A stretch of 64,000 nt of DNA from Akkermansiaceae bacterium (GTDB lineage Bacteria > Verrucomicrobiota > Verrucomicrobiia > Verrucomicrobiales > Akkermansiaceae): contig CAJJBR010000021.1 of assembly GCA_905182475.1 (NCBI GenBank), positions 1 through 64,000 on the forward strand. The letters are read 5' to 3'. The position numbers and the translations under genes were made by a program. This document shows, piece by piece, positions 33,860-42,658 of the stretch. The notes beneath the pieces were generated by a model. That model worked only from the letters and a program-made list of their open reading frames with translations. It was not told the DNA's origin and did no database searches. Numbering within the stretch: position 1 is the stretch's first letter; every line of letters begins with the position of its first letter.

Positions 33860-34679
33860 GAATAAGAGAGCTGCGCAGATATTTTTTGGAGTGCTGCTGG
33901 TGGCGGGGGTGATTTTCTTGGCTACACGGGAGCCGAAACGTCCGGCGCTCCCTCGCTGGGAGATCCAGGGAAAGCTCTTGGAGACGGCGGTGGAAGATCG
34001 GCAGAAGTCGGCTGACATTGCACTGGTGAAAGGACTTTTGAAGGAAGACTTGTCGAAGCGGAATTTTGATTTTGCGACAATTTCCAATGCTGTTTCCGGA
34101 AAGAAGATGATTCCTTTGGCGAAGATGAAATCTGGGCAACGGGTGTATGACGCGATAACGTCGGTTTTGTCCGATGTGTTGGAGGATATGAATTCGAAGA
34201 GTTCGCCAACGCTGGGGCTGAGTCGGATCAACGAAGGCTCTCGTTTTTTTGAAGACGGCCTACTGGAAGGGCTGAATGCGGTGGAGGGGTTAAAATGTGA
34301 AATGCCTCGGACGCGAGCGGGCAAGGAGCAGCGTTCCGGTTATCCGGATTTGCAAATCACGGATGAGGCGACGGGCGAAATTTACTACTTGGATCCGAAG
34401 TTGATGGAGCAGGGGTCGGAAAAGAGTTCGTTCCGGACGTTTTATTTCGAGCCTAAGGACAAGACGCTGAAAATCAATGCGGATGCCACGCACTTACTGG
34501 TAGGGATCGAGCATGACGGTGTTGACGGGAACTGGCATTTCAATGGATGGAGGATCGTGGATCTGAGTAGCTTGCAAGTGCGGTTGAAGGCAGAATTCCA
34601 GGCATCGAACCGGGATCTTTATGGAAAATCTTTGGGGCTTGAAAAACCGGATTCCGAAGGAGAGGATAACGGCAGATGA
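33858..34679 (+). CDS. Membrane-anchored protein, possible PD-(D/E)XK-like fold
   Basis: 273 aa. N-terminal TM or signal segment (AAQIFFGVLLVAGVIFLA). The C-terminal half has a pattern like restriction-endonuclease folds: a helix with glutamate (FFEDGLLEGLNAVEGL), YPDLQITDEATGEIYYLDPK giving a PD...D-x-K pair, then ATHLLVGIEHD. This is a by-eye fold guess. Export of such a fold would be unusual. Overlaps the MntR-type gene by four bases. Confidence 0.6.
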   Translation: MNKRAAQIFFGVLLVAGVIFLATREPKRPALPRWEIQGKLLETAVEDRQKSADIALVKGLLKEDLSKRNFDFATISNAVSGKKMIPLAKMKSGQRVYDAITSVLSDVLEDMNSKSSPTLGLSRINEGSRFFEDGLLEGLNAVEGLKCEMPRTRAGKEQRSGYPDLQITDEATGEIYYLDPKLMEQGSEKSSFRTFYFEPKDKTLKINADATHLLVGIEHDGVDGNWHFNGWRIVDLSSLQVRLKAEFQASNRDLYGKSLGLEKPDSEGEDNGR

Positions 34680-35125
34680 CCCAATCTTTTTCCGGCAGGA
34701 CGAGTGGCTCTGTGGCCATGGATGACTATCTCGAGCAAATCCTGCACCTGATCGAAGCGAAGGGATATGCGAGGGCGGTTGATATTTCCTCAAATTTGGG
34801 GATATCCCAAGCGAGCGTGACCAACATGCTCCAGAAACTGGATGCAGAGGGACTGGTGAAGCATGAGAAATACCGGGGCACGGTTCTTACCGAACACGGG
34901 CACCGGATCGCGCAGGCAATCGTGGAGAGGCACGAGACACTGACCCGGTTCCTGCGGCTTTTCGGGCTTGAAGAGGAAACGATCTACAGGGACGTCGAAG
35001 GGATGGAGCATCATGTTTCAAGGCCGACTCTTGAGGTGATTCGAGCGGTCGCAGACGTCTTGGAGGGCGAAGGGAATTTCCTTGATGAAGTGAAGCGGCG
35101 GATTCGGCAGGACGGCGCAAACTAA
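34676..35125 (+). CDS. MntR/DtxR-type metal-dependent transcriptional regulator
   Basis: 149 aa. Winged helix-turn-helix (YLEQILHLIEAKGYARAVDI, LGISQASVTNMLQKLDAEGL) followed by the dimerisation/metal-binding domain with RHETLTRFLRLFGL and GMEHHVS, which hold the metal ligands. The SH3-like third domain is absent, as in MntR. Probably senses Mn2+ or Fe2+; its targets are not visible here. Confidence 0.9.
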   Translation: MTQSFSGRTSGSVAMDDYLEQILHLIEAKGYARAVDISSNLGISQASVTNMLQKLDAEGLVKHEKYRGTVLTEHGHRIAQAIVERHETLTRFLRLFGLEEETIYRDVEGMEHHVSRPTLEVIRAVADVLEGEGNFLDEVKRRIRQDGAN

Positions 35126-35294
35126 GGCGGTTCGGGCTAATGTCGCCACTCGTGGATTTCGTCTAAATTTCGGGAAGAAAAAGATCGTTTTTAAGAACTT
35201 AGACGTGGTGTTTTTGTGAAGGATGTCTCAGGGTAATAAACGAATAGGGCGGAGGACGTCTTATTCCTGAATCAACAAATAACCATTAAGAACT

Positions 35295-35882
35295 ATGCAA
35301 ACTGCAAACGTCAATCTGCCCATCATCGTAACGGTGAGACATGAACAAGTGACCGACTCGCTCCGTGAATACGCCCACAAGAAAATCGAAGGACTGCATC
35401 TTGATTACCCGAAAATCATCGAAGCGAAGGCAATCCTAGACGTTCAGAAAAACAGGCATATTGCCGAAATTATTTTGTTCTGCACGAACCACATCACGAT
35501 TGAAGCGCACAGCGAAGGGCGCGACATGTATGTGGCTCTTGATGAAACGATCGACAAGATCGCGCGCCGGATGAGGAAGCACAAAACTCGCCTCCTCAAG
35601 AAGAACCGCCCGCATCGCAACGAGTCGATCCGTTACTTGGAGGAAAGGTATTTCAACGACGACGCAATGGATCATCCGGAGGAATCCAAGTACGATCCGG
35701 AACCATTCATCGTGTTCCCCGATAAGTATGCGGTGAAGACAATGTACAAAGAGGATGCGATCATGGAGTTGGAACTCACCGACCGCCCGTTCGTCCTCTA
35801 CAAGAGCGCTCGCCGCGATTGCCTGACGATCATTTACCGCCGGAAAGACGGGGAGTATGCTGCTTTTGACGTAAATGCCTGA
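35295..35882 (+). CDS. hpf: Ribosome hibernation-promoting factor, long form
   Basis: 195 aa. N-terminal S30AE/YfiA domain (VTVRHEQVTDSLREYAHKKI; DMYVALDETIDKIARRMRKH) that binds the 30S subunit, and a C-terminal dimerisation domain (FIVFPDKYAVKTMYKEDAIM through VLYKSARRDCLTIIYRRKDG) that joins two ribosomes into 100S particles. No SD sequence before the ATG; the 170-base upstream gap (35126-35294) holds the presumed promoter. Confidence 0.93.
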   Translation: MQTANVNLPIIVTVRHEQVTDSLREYAHKKIEGLHLDYPKIIEAKAILDVQKNRHIAEIILFCTNHITIEAHSEGRDMYVALDETIDKIARRMRKHKTRLLKKNRPHRNESIRYLEERYFNDDAMDHPEESKYDPEPFIVFPDKYAVKTMYKEDAIMELELTDRPFVLYKSARRDCLTIIYRRKDGEYAAFDVNA

Positions 35883-35941
35883 GGTGTTTTACTGAAATAA
35901 TGTTTCCGAAGGGGTGGCCGTAAGCCGCCTCTTCTTGGGTT

Positions 35942-36723
35942 ATGGTTGGTCTGGTCAGAGACAAGGGACGGTTTCCCATGTCACAGTTTGAAGCGTTTCT
36001 TGCAGACGGAAGGCTTACACTTCTTGAGGGCGATATGTTGGAGTCGGATGGGCTTCCTACTGCTCCGAACGGAATTGACGCGGTTTAAATTACCTTCTTC
36101 ATTCGATGGGAGCTGGGTACGGCTTCGAGGACAGGGAGAAAGCTTGTGCTGAAAATTTTCTAGCATGGATAGCCGAGGCGTCGTGCAAGAGGATCATCTA
36201 CTTAGGTGGACTTGTGCCTGAGGGAGAATTTTCGCATCACCTCAGCTCTCGTGAGACCGTGAACCGTGTGCTGCGCTCGGGTTTGGCTGCCGTGACGACC
36301 TTGCGTGCTTTGATCGTTGTCGGTTCTGGTTCGGCCTCGTTTAAGATCATACGGGATCTTCTCCGGCAGAACGCGGCAACGCGCGAGCTGAGCCAGTTGG
36401 TTATTCCGGTTCCATTTTTAACTCCGGGGCTTTCTTCGCATTGGCTGCATTTCGTGACTACTACGACCATGCCTCTTACGAAGACTCTCATCGGGTCTCT
36501 ATCCAATGAGGCCATCTGCCGCGACGACCACAATGTGGAGATGATTCCCCAAGAGATTTTGACCTGCAAGCAAGCGATCGAGACCGCTTTTACGAAGATT
36601 GCGCAAAACCGGGTGCCATCGTCATGGATCGATTCGCTATCATCCGCTACGGTTGGACTTTTGCCGAAAATCATGCGTGGCAGATATTGGATTGGGCTGT
36701 CAGCTTCCTCAGGATATCGGTGA
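35942..36723 (+). pseudogene. NAD(P)-dependent SDR/DUF2867 oxidoreductase, decayed
   Basis: Pieces of an atypical SDR: GLVRDKGRFPMSQFEAFLAD and LEGDMLESDGLPTAPNGIDA up to TAA at 36086, then after a frameshift YLLHSMGAGYGFEDREKACA, IIYLGGLVPEGEFSHHLSSR, ALIVVGSGSASFKIIRDL, and after a gap LVIPVPFLTPGLSSHWLHFV. The N-terminal GxxGxxG segment is gone, about 60 residues are missing after IIRDL, and the DUF2867 end is frameshifted. Not expected to make a working enzyme. Confidence 0.8.
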
Positions 36724-36757
36724 TAAAATACTCGATTAAGCCAAAGCCGCTCCCGGC

Positions 36758-36946
36758 TAACCCTTACAAAGTGCATACGGAGTCACGTTGCTTGCAGTCT
36801 CTCTGCGGGAGGAAGACGATGGAACCGTCCTTTCGATCTCGTATGAAATACGGAGTGGAAGAACCGTGGGGCCGCATGAAATGGTCATTCCGGTGCCCTT
36901 CGAATGACGGAAAATCGTAGAAGAAATGATCACAGGCTGGCGGTGA
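36758..36946 (+). pseudogene. Unidentified decayed coding fragment
   Basis: One frame reads QSAYGVTLLAVSLREEDDGT, VLSISYEIRSGRTVGPHEMV, IPVPFE, TGA at 36908, RKIVEEMITGW, TGA or similar shortly after. It looks like the C-terminal end of a soluble protein with a nonsense mutation; the family is not recognised. Confidence 0.35.
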
Positions 36947-37012
36947 CCTTGCCTTTTCGAAGGTGCAAATAGGCGGACTTGCAACCTGCATGTTGCGATG
37001 CTTGGTTTATCG

Positions 37013-37459
37013 ATGCCGAAACCATACCCGACAATTATCCCCGGACTTCGCAGCCCCTACGACCAAGTGGGAGGAATTGTATATTTTGGTAGGATGCTGG
37101 ACAAGATTCGGCTGAACGCTGAGGGCAAGCTGCCCGAGGATTGGGCGGCAATGGTTGGCTCGGGGCATGCCGGGAGTTTTGATTCCCGCTGCTGCTCCTT
37201 TCTTCATATCGATTACGCGGATCTGATTGCCGAAGCTTTGAAAGGTGGTAGCGGGAGTGACCTTCTCGACTGGGCGTTTGCAAATGGCAGAAACCCGACT
37301 GCCGAAGAGATCGAAGTCTGGAACGGCTTTATGACAAAGCGCGGATGGCGTGATGTTGCCTCGCAGCGGGTAAAGGAACTGCTAAAAGAAATCGGGCTGG
37401 AGCCGGACACCGTCCGCACCATGTTCGATTTCATTGATCTCGACGAGGGTCGCCGCTAG
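37013..37459 (+). CDS. DUF5069 domain-containing protein
   Basis: 148 aa from the ATG at 37013 (an ATG at 36998 would add five residues). The N-terminus GLRSPYDQVGGIVYFGRMLD KIR and the C-terminal GLEPDTVRTMFDFIDLDEGR are typical of this small PVC/cyanobacterial family of unknown function. Its last four bases overlap the end of the convergent DsbD-like gene. Confidence 0.85.
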   Translation: MPKPYPTIIPGLRSPYDQVGGIVYFGRMLDKIRLNAEGKLPEDWAAMVGSGHAGSFDSRCCSFLHIDYADLIAEALKGGSGSDLLDWAFANGRNPTAEEIEVWNGFMTKRGWRDVASQRVKELLKEIGLEPDTVRTMFDFIDLDEGRR

Positions 37460-39516
37460 GGAACTGTTTTGAAAAGATCCGATAGTATGCCCGGGCTCAG
37501 CAGCTCCGGGGTGATTACTGGTTCTTTTCCGGGGACGATCAGGACGTTCACCGGGATCGCAGTGCGGCCGAGTTCCTTGAGTTTTGCCTCGATAGCTGGA
37601 TTGGGTTTTGTCTTATCGGCTTTGAGGAAGACGATGTTCTTTTCTTTGGCGAGCGCCATAACTCCGTCGGTGTAAGCGACCTTCTTGTTTACCTGGCAAG
37701 TGAGGCACCAACGGGCGGTGAAGTCGATATACACGGGAGTGCCTTCAGCTAGTAGCTCATCGACGGTTTCTTGTGACCAAGGTTGCCAGACGGATTTGGA
37801 TTCCTGGGATTTGGCCGTCGGTGGAAATGCTAAGATGGTGCCGGTGGCGGCGAAGGCGACGGTGATCGCGAGTGCGATGCCGCGCGTTCTCTTTGTTTTG
37901 TGAGGGAGGTTCCAACGCCCGTAGATCCAAGCCGCGGCTGCTACTAGAGTGAGTCCGAAAAGGGTGGGAAGAAGGTTGTCCGTTCCGATCAGCGCGGAAT
38001 AGATCCATAGAAGATAGGCTGCGGTTGCAAAAAGCAGGAAGGACATTGCCTGTTTGAACGACTCCATCCACGCGCCGGGGCGGGGGAGTTTATCAACAAG
38101 CTTTGGATAGAGCGAAAGGACGAGGTAGGGCAGTGCCAGTCCTGCTGCCATAAATGCGAATGCGGTGAAAAACTGCCACGCAGGAAATATCATTACCGCG
38201 CCGATGGCTGCGCCTAGGAAAGGGGCGGAGCAGGGCGTTGCGACGACGGTGGCAAGAACTCCAGAAAAGAACGATCCGGTATGTCCGGATTTGGTTTGGA
38301 GATTTCCTGCTATGGACGTGGCGGAGGTTCCCATTTCAAAGAGACCGAACATGTTCAATGCGAGGATGAACATCAGTAGAAGAAGGACTAGAACCACCCA
38401 TGGGTTCTGAAGTTGGAAACCCCATCCGATAACGTTCCGGAGGGCGAAAAGGATACCGCTAAGGATGGCGAAGGACGTGAATACGCCGCCTGCAAAGCTT
38501 ACCCCATGGAGTGCAATGGAGCGGCGGTTTTCCCCGGCCTGCTGGACGAAGCCCATGATTTTCAGTCCGATGACGGGGAAGACACATGGCATCAGGTTCA
38601 GCAGGAGCCCTCCTAGGAACATACCCCAGAGGACTGTTAGAAAAGCGCGTGGTGAAGCTGATTTAATTTCAGTGGCGGCTTGCTCTGGAGTAGGATCCTC
38701 TTGGGCAGCAGGCGAACTCGGTGCTACTTTCGAAACGATTATGCTTTCACCCGCAATCAGTATACCCGAGAGGCTATCGCCCTGAGGGATATCGTCATCG
38801 AGCATATCCTTCATTTTGCGCTGGAGGGTCAGGACCGTCTCGTCGCCGATTACCTCGAATTTCCCGCCGTCAGAGAGTGCTTGCAGGTATGGCTCGTTTG
38901 GAATGAATTCGGTTGGCTCGGAGTTAAGCCCTTGAATCGAGAGTTGGATTGTCTCCGGACTTTCATTTTTAGAGGTAACCGTGAATTTTACAGATTCGGG
39001 AACTTGTTTCGGAATGTTTCCGCGTGCTGCTTGGAAAAATTCGGCCTTATCGGGATCAATCGACGAATTTTCCGAAACCGGCAGCTCCAATGTGAACTTG
39101 GCGGATTCGTTAATGCAGGAAGTCTCGCAGATTTGCCACTCGGCAGCGGCGGAGACGGTAAACGTGTCACCCGGGGAAAGAGAGGCTGGAGGGGTGATCT
39201 TGATCAGAAAAACGGGGGAGCCAGGATAGGTGAAACTCTTTCCAAAATAGCCGTCCTTTACTTCTGGGACAGGCCATTGGATAGCCCCCGTGGTGGCTCC
39301 ATCTGGCAGCGTCCATTCAATTTGTAGCGGTAGTTCGACACCTCCCGAGTTCTTGTAGTAGCTGTGCCACTCCGCCGGGTGCTCGAGTTTCAGCGCGACA
39401 GTAAAGGTTTCTCCAGGAGCCACCGAGCTACTCTCTGCGTAGAGAGAGGAGACCGATGCAATTTTTTGGGCGGAAAGGAGCCCGCTGAGGGCGATGAGGA
39501 AAAGAAGGATGCGCAT
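37456..39516 (-). CDS. DsbD-like protein-disulfide reductase/cytochrome c biogenesis protein
   Basis: 686 aa. Signal peptide (MRILLFLIALSGLLSAQ), periplasmic N-terminal DsbD-type domain with EWQICETSCINESAKF (the redox Cys pair), a TM block of about eight helices with the conserved NLMPCVFPVIGLK and ATPCSAPFLG cysteines, and a C-terminal thioredoxin domain with FTARWCLTCQVNKK. It moves electrons from cytoplasmic thioredoxin to periplasmic disulfides, for example for cytochrome c maturation, which the secreted cytochrome at 5414-7987 would need. Confidence 0.93.
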   Translation of the reverse strand: MRILLFLIALSGLLSAQKIASVSSLYAESSSVAPGETFTVALKLEHPAEWHSYYKNSGGVELPLQIEWTLPDGATTGAIQWPVPEVKDGYFGKSFTYPGSPVFLIKITPPASLSPGDTFTVSAAAEWQICETSCINESAKFTLELPVSENSSIDPDKAEFFQAARGNIPKQVPESVKFTVTSKNESPETIQLSIQGLNSEPTEFIPNEPYLQALSDGGKFEVIGDETVLTLQRKMKDMLDDDIPQGDSLSGILIAGESIIVSKVAPSSPAAQEDPTPEQAATEIKSASPRAFLTVLWGMFLGGLLLNLMPCVFPVIGLKIMGFVQQAGENRRSIALHGVSFAGGVFTSFAILSGILFALRNVIGWGFQLQNPWVVLVLLLLMFILALNMFGLFEMGTSATSIAGNLQTKSGHTGSFFSGVLATVVATPCSAPFLGAAIGAVMIFPAWQFFTAFAFMAAGLALPYLVLSLYPKLVDKLPRPGAWMESFKQAMSFLLFATAAYLLWIYSALIGTDNLLPTLFGLTLVAAAAWIYGRWNLPHKTKRTRGIALAITVAFAATGTILAFPPTAKSQESKSVWQPWSQETVDELLAEGTPVYIDFTARWCLTCQVNKKVAYTDGVMALAKEKNIVFLKADKTKPNPAIEAKLKELGRTAIPVNVLIVPGKEPVITPELLSPGILSDLFKTVP

Positions 39517-39593
39517 AGCTGGGCGGATGAATATTTACGGAGAACGACCCCGCTTCCCCGGTATGAGAGACTGGCAGGGCGTTTCATCCAAAT

Positions 39594-39627
39594 AAAAAAG
39601 CCGCAGGAATTTCTCCGGCGGCTTTTT
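39594..39627 (-). terminator. Rho-independent terminator after glycine-zipper gene
   Basis: Stem AGCCGC/GCGGCT with A-rich and T-rich flanks on both sides; the minus-strand transcript ends in a U-run. It starts 22 bases past the stop at 39649. Confidence 0.85.
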
Positions 39628-39648
39628 GTAAAATTTGGTTACGTCAGC

Positions 39649-39912
39649 TTAGTAGCCGTTGTTGTAGCGGCGGCGTTGCTCTTGGTCTTGGGCGTTGCCG
39701 TAGAGTGCACCTGCACCACCGCCTGCGGCCGCACCGATTGCTGCGCCTTCAAGGGCACGTCCGGATTGGTTGCCGACGATTCCGCCGAGTGCTGCGCCAC
39801 CGAGGGCACCGATTACGGCACCGCGCTGGGTGTTGGGGCCGGTTGGCTCGGCGCAATTGCTGAGACCAAATGCGGCGATTGCTGACATTGCGAGTATGGA
39901 TAATTTTTTCAT
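39649..39912 (-). CDS. Glycine-zipper lipoprotein
   Basis: 87 aa from the ATG at 39912. Lipoprotein signal with lipobox LSNC (Cys ~19), then a glycine-zipper region (GAVIGALGGAALGGIVGNQS, GAAIGAAAGGGAGALYG) that can pack against membranes, and a short charged tail. Similar to small outer-membrane SlyB/YMGG-like lipoproteins; it has its own terminator and appears monocistronic. Confidence 0.88.
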   Translation of the reverse strand: MKKLSILAMSAIAAFGLSNCAEPTGPNTQRGAVIGALGGAALGGIVGNQSGRALEGAAIGAAAGGGAGALYGNAQDQEQRRRYNNGY

Positions 39913-40163
39913 GATTAGTTTTGGAATTGCTTTTATTCTAGTCAAGATTTCCGCAGTTTCAAGGACTTTTGAGAGCTCCCTAAGGACAACCCGACAAAAT
40001 ACAGACGTTGCTCCGGAAGATAAATTCAACGGATTTCTCAGATTTTTTTGTGTGGCCACCAGTTTCGTCGCTTTCCGAATCGACACGAGGCACCTGCCGC
40101 TGTTTTGAAATGTGCGGGCTGTCTGGCAAGAGAGGGGAAAGGGCGGAGCCTTAAAGCAGGAAT

Positions 40164-40400
40164 ATGAATGATTTGTGGATCAATGGTGAGGTGACGGACG
40201 TTTCTTCAATCGGAGGAAACGAGAACCTGCTGGCTTTCCTGCGCGGCAACGGCAGGACGGGACGATTCACGGCAGCAAGGCTGTCGGTGAGCCTCCGCTG
40301 ATGCTGTCACTGCATTCGGGAAGGCCGTAGACTTCTATCTTCCTAGCCCGTGCACGGCGGAGGCTATAAAGATGGCACTAGACAGCACGGGCAGCAGCCT
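40164..40400 (+). pseudogene. Xanthine dehydrogenase deletion scar (xdhA start joined to xdhB end)
   Basis: The first frame reads MNDLWINGEVTDVSSIGGNE then NLLAFLRGNGRTG, the start of the [2Fe-2S] small subunit just before its first cysteine motif. Around 40262 another frame continues IHGSKAVGEPPLML and AVTAFGKAVDFYLPSPCTAE, AIKMAL, the C-terminus of the molybdopterin-binding subunit. About 4 kb of an xdhAB operon has therefore been removed, plus small frameshifts. The end overlaps the convergent bioB. Confidence 0.75.
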
Positions 40401-41346
40401 CTTTCGCCGGAATCGGTGCCAGCGGGGAGAGGCCGAGTTTTGCTAGGAGGACTTGGTCTTTTTCGACCGAGGGGTTCTTGGCTGTGAGGAGTTTGTCCCC
40501 ATAGAAAATAGAGTTTGCTCCGGAGAAGAAGCACAGAGCCTGGGCTTCGTCGGAAAGGCGGGTGCGGCCTGCGGAGAGGCGGACTTTTGCCTTAGGGATG
40601 GAGATACGGGCGACCGCGATCATACGGACGATATCAAAGGTATCGACCTGTGGGTTTTCCGCGAGCGGGGTGCCGGGCATTGGCATCAGCGAGTTGATCG
40701 GCACGGACTCGGGCTGCGGATCGAAGTTTGAAATTACTTCGAGTAGACGGAGGCGGTCGGTGATGGTTTCTCCAAGGCCGAGGATGCCTCCGCAGCAGAC
40801 GGACATGCCGGCGTCCTGCACGTTCTGAATCGTGCGCAGCCTGTCCTCGTAGGTGTGGGAGGTGACGATGTTCGGATAGTGTTCCGGGGAGGTGTCGAGG
40901 TTGTGGTTGTATGCGGTTACTCCCGCTTCTTTAAGCTGCTTTGCCTCATCGGGGCCAAGCTCGCCGAGGGTGACACAGACTTCCATTCCAAGTTTGGAAA
41001 CGTCCTGAATGATATCGAGAACCTGATCAAATCGTTCGGTGCCGCCACGAACGCCACGCCATGCTGCTCCCATGCAGAAACGTGTGGATCCTGTCTCGGC
41101 AGCGACTTTCGCGCGCTCCATGACATCGCACTTCGCCATCAGGCGCTCGGAATCGACCCCTGATTTGTAGCGAGCAGATTGTGCGCAGTAGGAGCAGTCC
41201 TCTGAGCAACCACCGGTTTTGATTGAAAGAAGGGTGCAGAGCTGGATTTCCGGGTTCGCCCAGTTGTCCTGGTGGACTTTTCGAGACTTTTCGATGAGTT
41301 CGAAGAAAGGGAGGTCGTGCAGGGCTTGTAGTTCGGAGAGGATCAT
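40378..41346 (-). CDS. bioB: Biotin synthase
   Basis: 322 aa radical-SAM enzyme inserting sulfur into dethiobiotin. Cluster motif GGCSEDCSYCAQSARY, followed by the usual YNHNLDTSPEHYPNIVTSHT and the C-terminal AGRTRLSDEAQALCFFSGAN with the arginine and cysteine ligands of the auxiliary [2Fe-2S] cluster. No other biotin genes adjacent. Confidence 0.97.
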   Translation of the reverse strand: MILSELQALHDLPFFELIEKSRKVHQDNWANPEIQLCTLLSIKTGGCSEDCSYCAQSARYKSGVDSERLMAKCDVMERAKVAAETGSTRFCMGAAWRGVRGGTERFDQVLDIIQDVSKLGMEVCVTLGELGPDEAKQLKEAGVTAYNHNLDTSPEHYPNIVTSHTYEDRLRTIQNVQDAGMSVCCGGILGLGETITDRLRLLEVISNFDPQPESVPINSLMPMPGTPLAENPQVDTFDIVRMIAVARISIPKAKVRLSAGRTRLSDEAQALCFFSGANSIFYGDKLLTAKNPSVEKDQVLLAKLGLSPLAPIPAKEAAARAV

Positions 41347-41447
41347 TGGGGAAAATTTTAAAATGCTGAAAACTGAAATTCTGAAATTGGTGGGTAACGC
41401 GGAACTCTGATTTTAGCTTTTCAGCTTTCAGAGTATCAGCTTTTTCT

Positions 41448-42131
41448 TCACCGCGTCCAGCCGCCGAATCCTTGTGGCATTTGGCCGCGGCCTACCATGG
41501 TGTAAATCGTCTTGCCTTTTGCTCCTTCGAGCGGGACGCCCATGTGACGTTTCCAAACGGCGGACATGGAGGAGCCGGTGTGGCATCCCCAAGATTTGCA
41601 GTAAGCGTTGCGGGTGAAAATAGAGGAGTTGAGGCGGGGCATATCTCGCTCGTGCAGCCACGCTGTGGATACGGCCATGATGTCACTGCCGTAGTCGAAC
41701 ATGAAGGAGTATTTGTTTGAATGACCGAAGTAGTCGTAGGTTTCGACCGACTTGCGCGGGCGTGAATTGATTTTGCTGATGTAGTCGCCACTGGAGGTGA
41801 ACCAGATGAGCGTGCAGTTTCGCTTGGCCGCCTGTTCCGCGATCCATGTGGTGTATGGCTTTCCATCTTCACGGCCACGAGCCTCATAGCCGGGGCGGTA
41901 GACTAGCCAGACCAGTGGCGCTTCCTTTCCGTAGGCGAGACGGATCTCGGCCATGCGCAGTGTCGATGCGCGCACGAAGTTTGCCCACCAGCGGTCGTGT
42001 CGGTCGTCCGGCACACGGTAGTTTTCCCATTTCCGTAGGGCGGGTCCGCCACAGACGATCACATGCTCGGCCTGCGCGGCCTGTGTGAGGAGGAAGAGAA
42101 AGAGGATGAAGGCCTTGATCGCGCGGGGCAT
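41448..42131 (-). CDS. Secreted hypothetical protein with candidate His-Cys pair
   Basis: 227 aa from the ATG at 42131. Signal peptide MPRAIKAFILFLFLLTQAAQA. The mature protein has DYFGHSNKYSFMFDYGSDIM and NAYCKSWGCHTGSSMSAVWK. A histidine after a hydrophobic strand (GH) and a later hydrophobic-x-Cys-x-TG turn is the spacing seen in clan CD (CHAT/caspase-like) peptidases, so a secreted peptidase fold is possible; no family is recognised with confidence. It follows the FtsB-like gene by 47 bases. Confidence 0.6.
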   Translation of the reverse strand: MPRAIKAFILFLFLLTQAAQAEHVIVCGGPALRKWENYRVPDDRHDRWWANFVRASTLRMAEIRLAYGKEAPLVWLVYRPGYEARGREDGKPYTTWIAEQAAKRNCTLIWFTSSGDYISKINSRPRKSVETYDYFGHSNKYSFMFDYGSDIMAVSTAWLHERDMPRLNSSIFTRNAYCKSWGCHTGSSMSAVWKRHMGVPLEGAKGKTIYTMVGRGQMPQGFGGWTR

Positions 42132-42178
42132 GGGAAAAGTTACTTCGAGAGAGACCGGGCGGTCAATGGGGAACAGTC

Positions 42179-42520
42179 TCAACGGTCGCGATCAAAGCGG
42201 AGGATGCGCTCGCCGGGCTGGTAGTAATTCAGGCGGTCGCGCGCCTGAACCTCAAGATAAGCGGTGTCCTCACGCAAGGCCTGGAGTTGGATATCCTTGT
42301 GTTCCTTTCTTGCAAGAGCGGCTTCTTCACGCGCCTGGGTTTGGCGAAGCTTTGTTTGGAGTTTTTCATACTCCTCCTTCTGTGGGGTGGCGGTTGCTGC
42401 GATGAGCAGTCCGAAAGCGATGGCTACGCAGAAGCAAAGAATGCGATTGATGCCGCGAATCAGGCGCGTGGATGCCTCAACGCTCGCAAGCTTCTTTGCT
42501 GTGAATTTTTTCTTCGCCAT
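42179..42520 (-). CDS. FtsB/DivIC-like septum formation protein
   Basis: 113 aa from the ATG at 42520. Basic N-terminus, one TM (INRILCFCVAIAFGLLIAAT), a coiled coil (KEEYEKLQTKLRQTQAREEA) and a short C-terminal domain (ARDRLNYYQPGERILRFDR) with the DivIC-type ARxxLxYYxPGE motif. Such proteins join FtsL and FtsQ in the divisome. Confidence 0.85.
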   Translation of the reverse strand: MAKKKFTAKKLASVEASTRLIRGINRILCFCVAIAFGLLIAATATPQKEEYEKLQTKLRQTQAREEAALARKEHKDIQLQALREDTAYLEVQARDRLNYYQPGERILRFDRDR

Positions 42521-42658
42521 CGCTCGATGAGCGATTTTAAACAAATGTTTGCCTGAATGTCAAGGAAAGCAAGGTAACTGCAGGGCTCACGGGATAAGTA
42601 TTGCACGGGAAGGGGTTCTGTTTATCTTCCGCGACCCGGCCGTGCCGGATTTTTGAAA

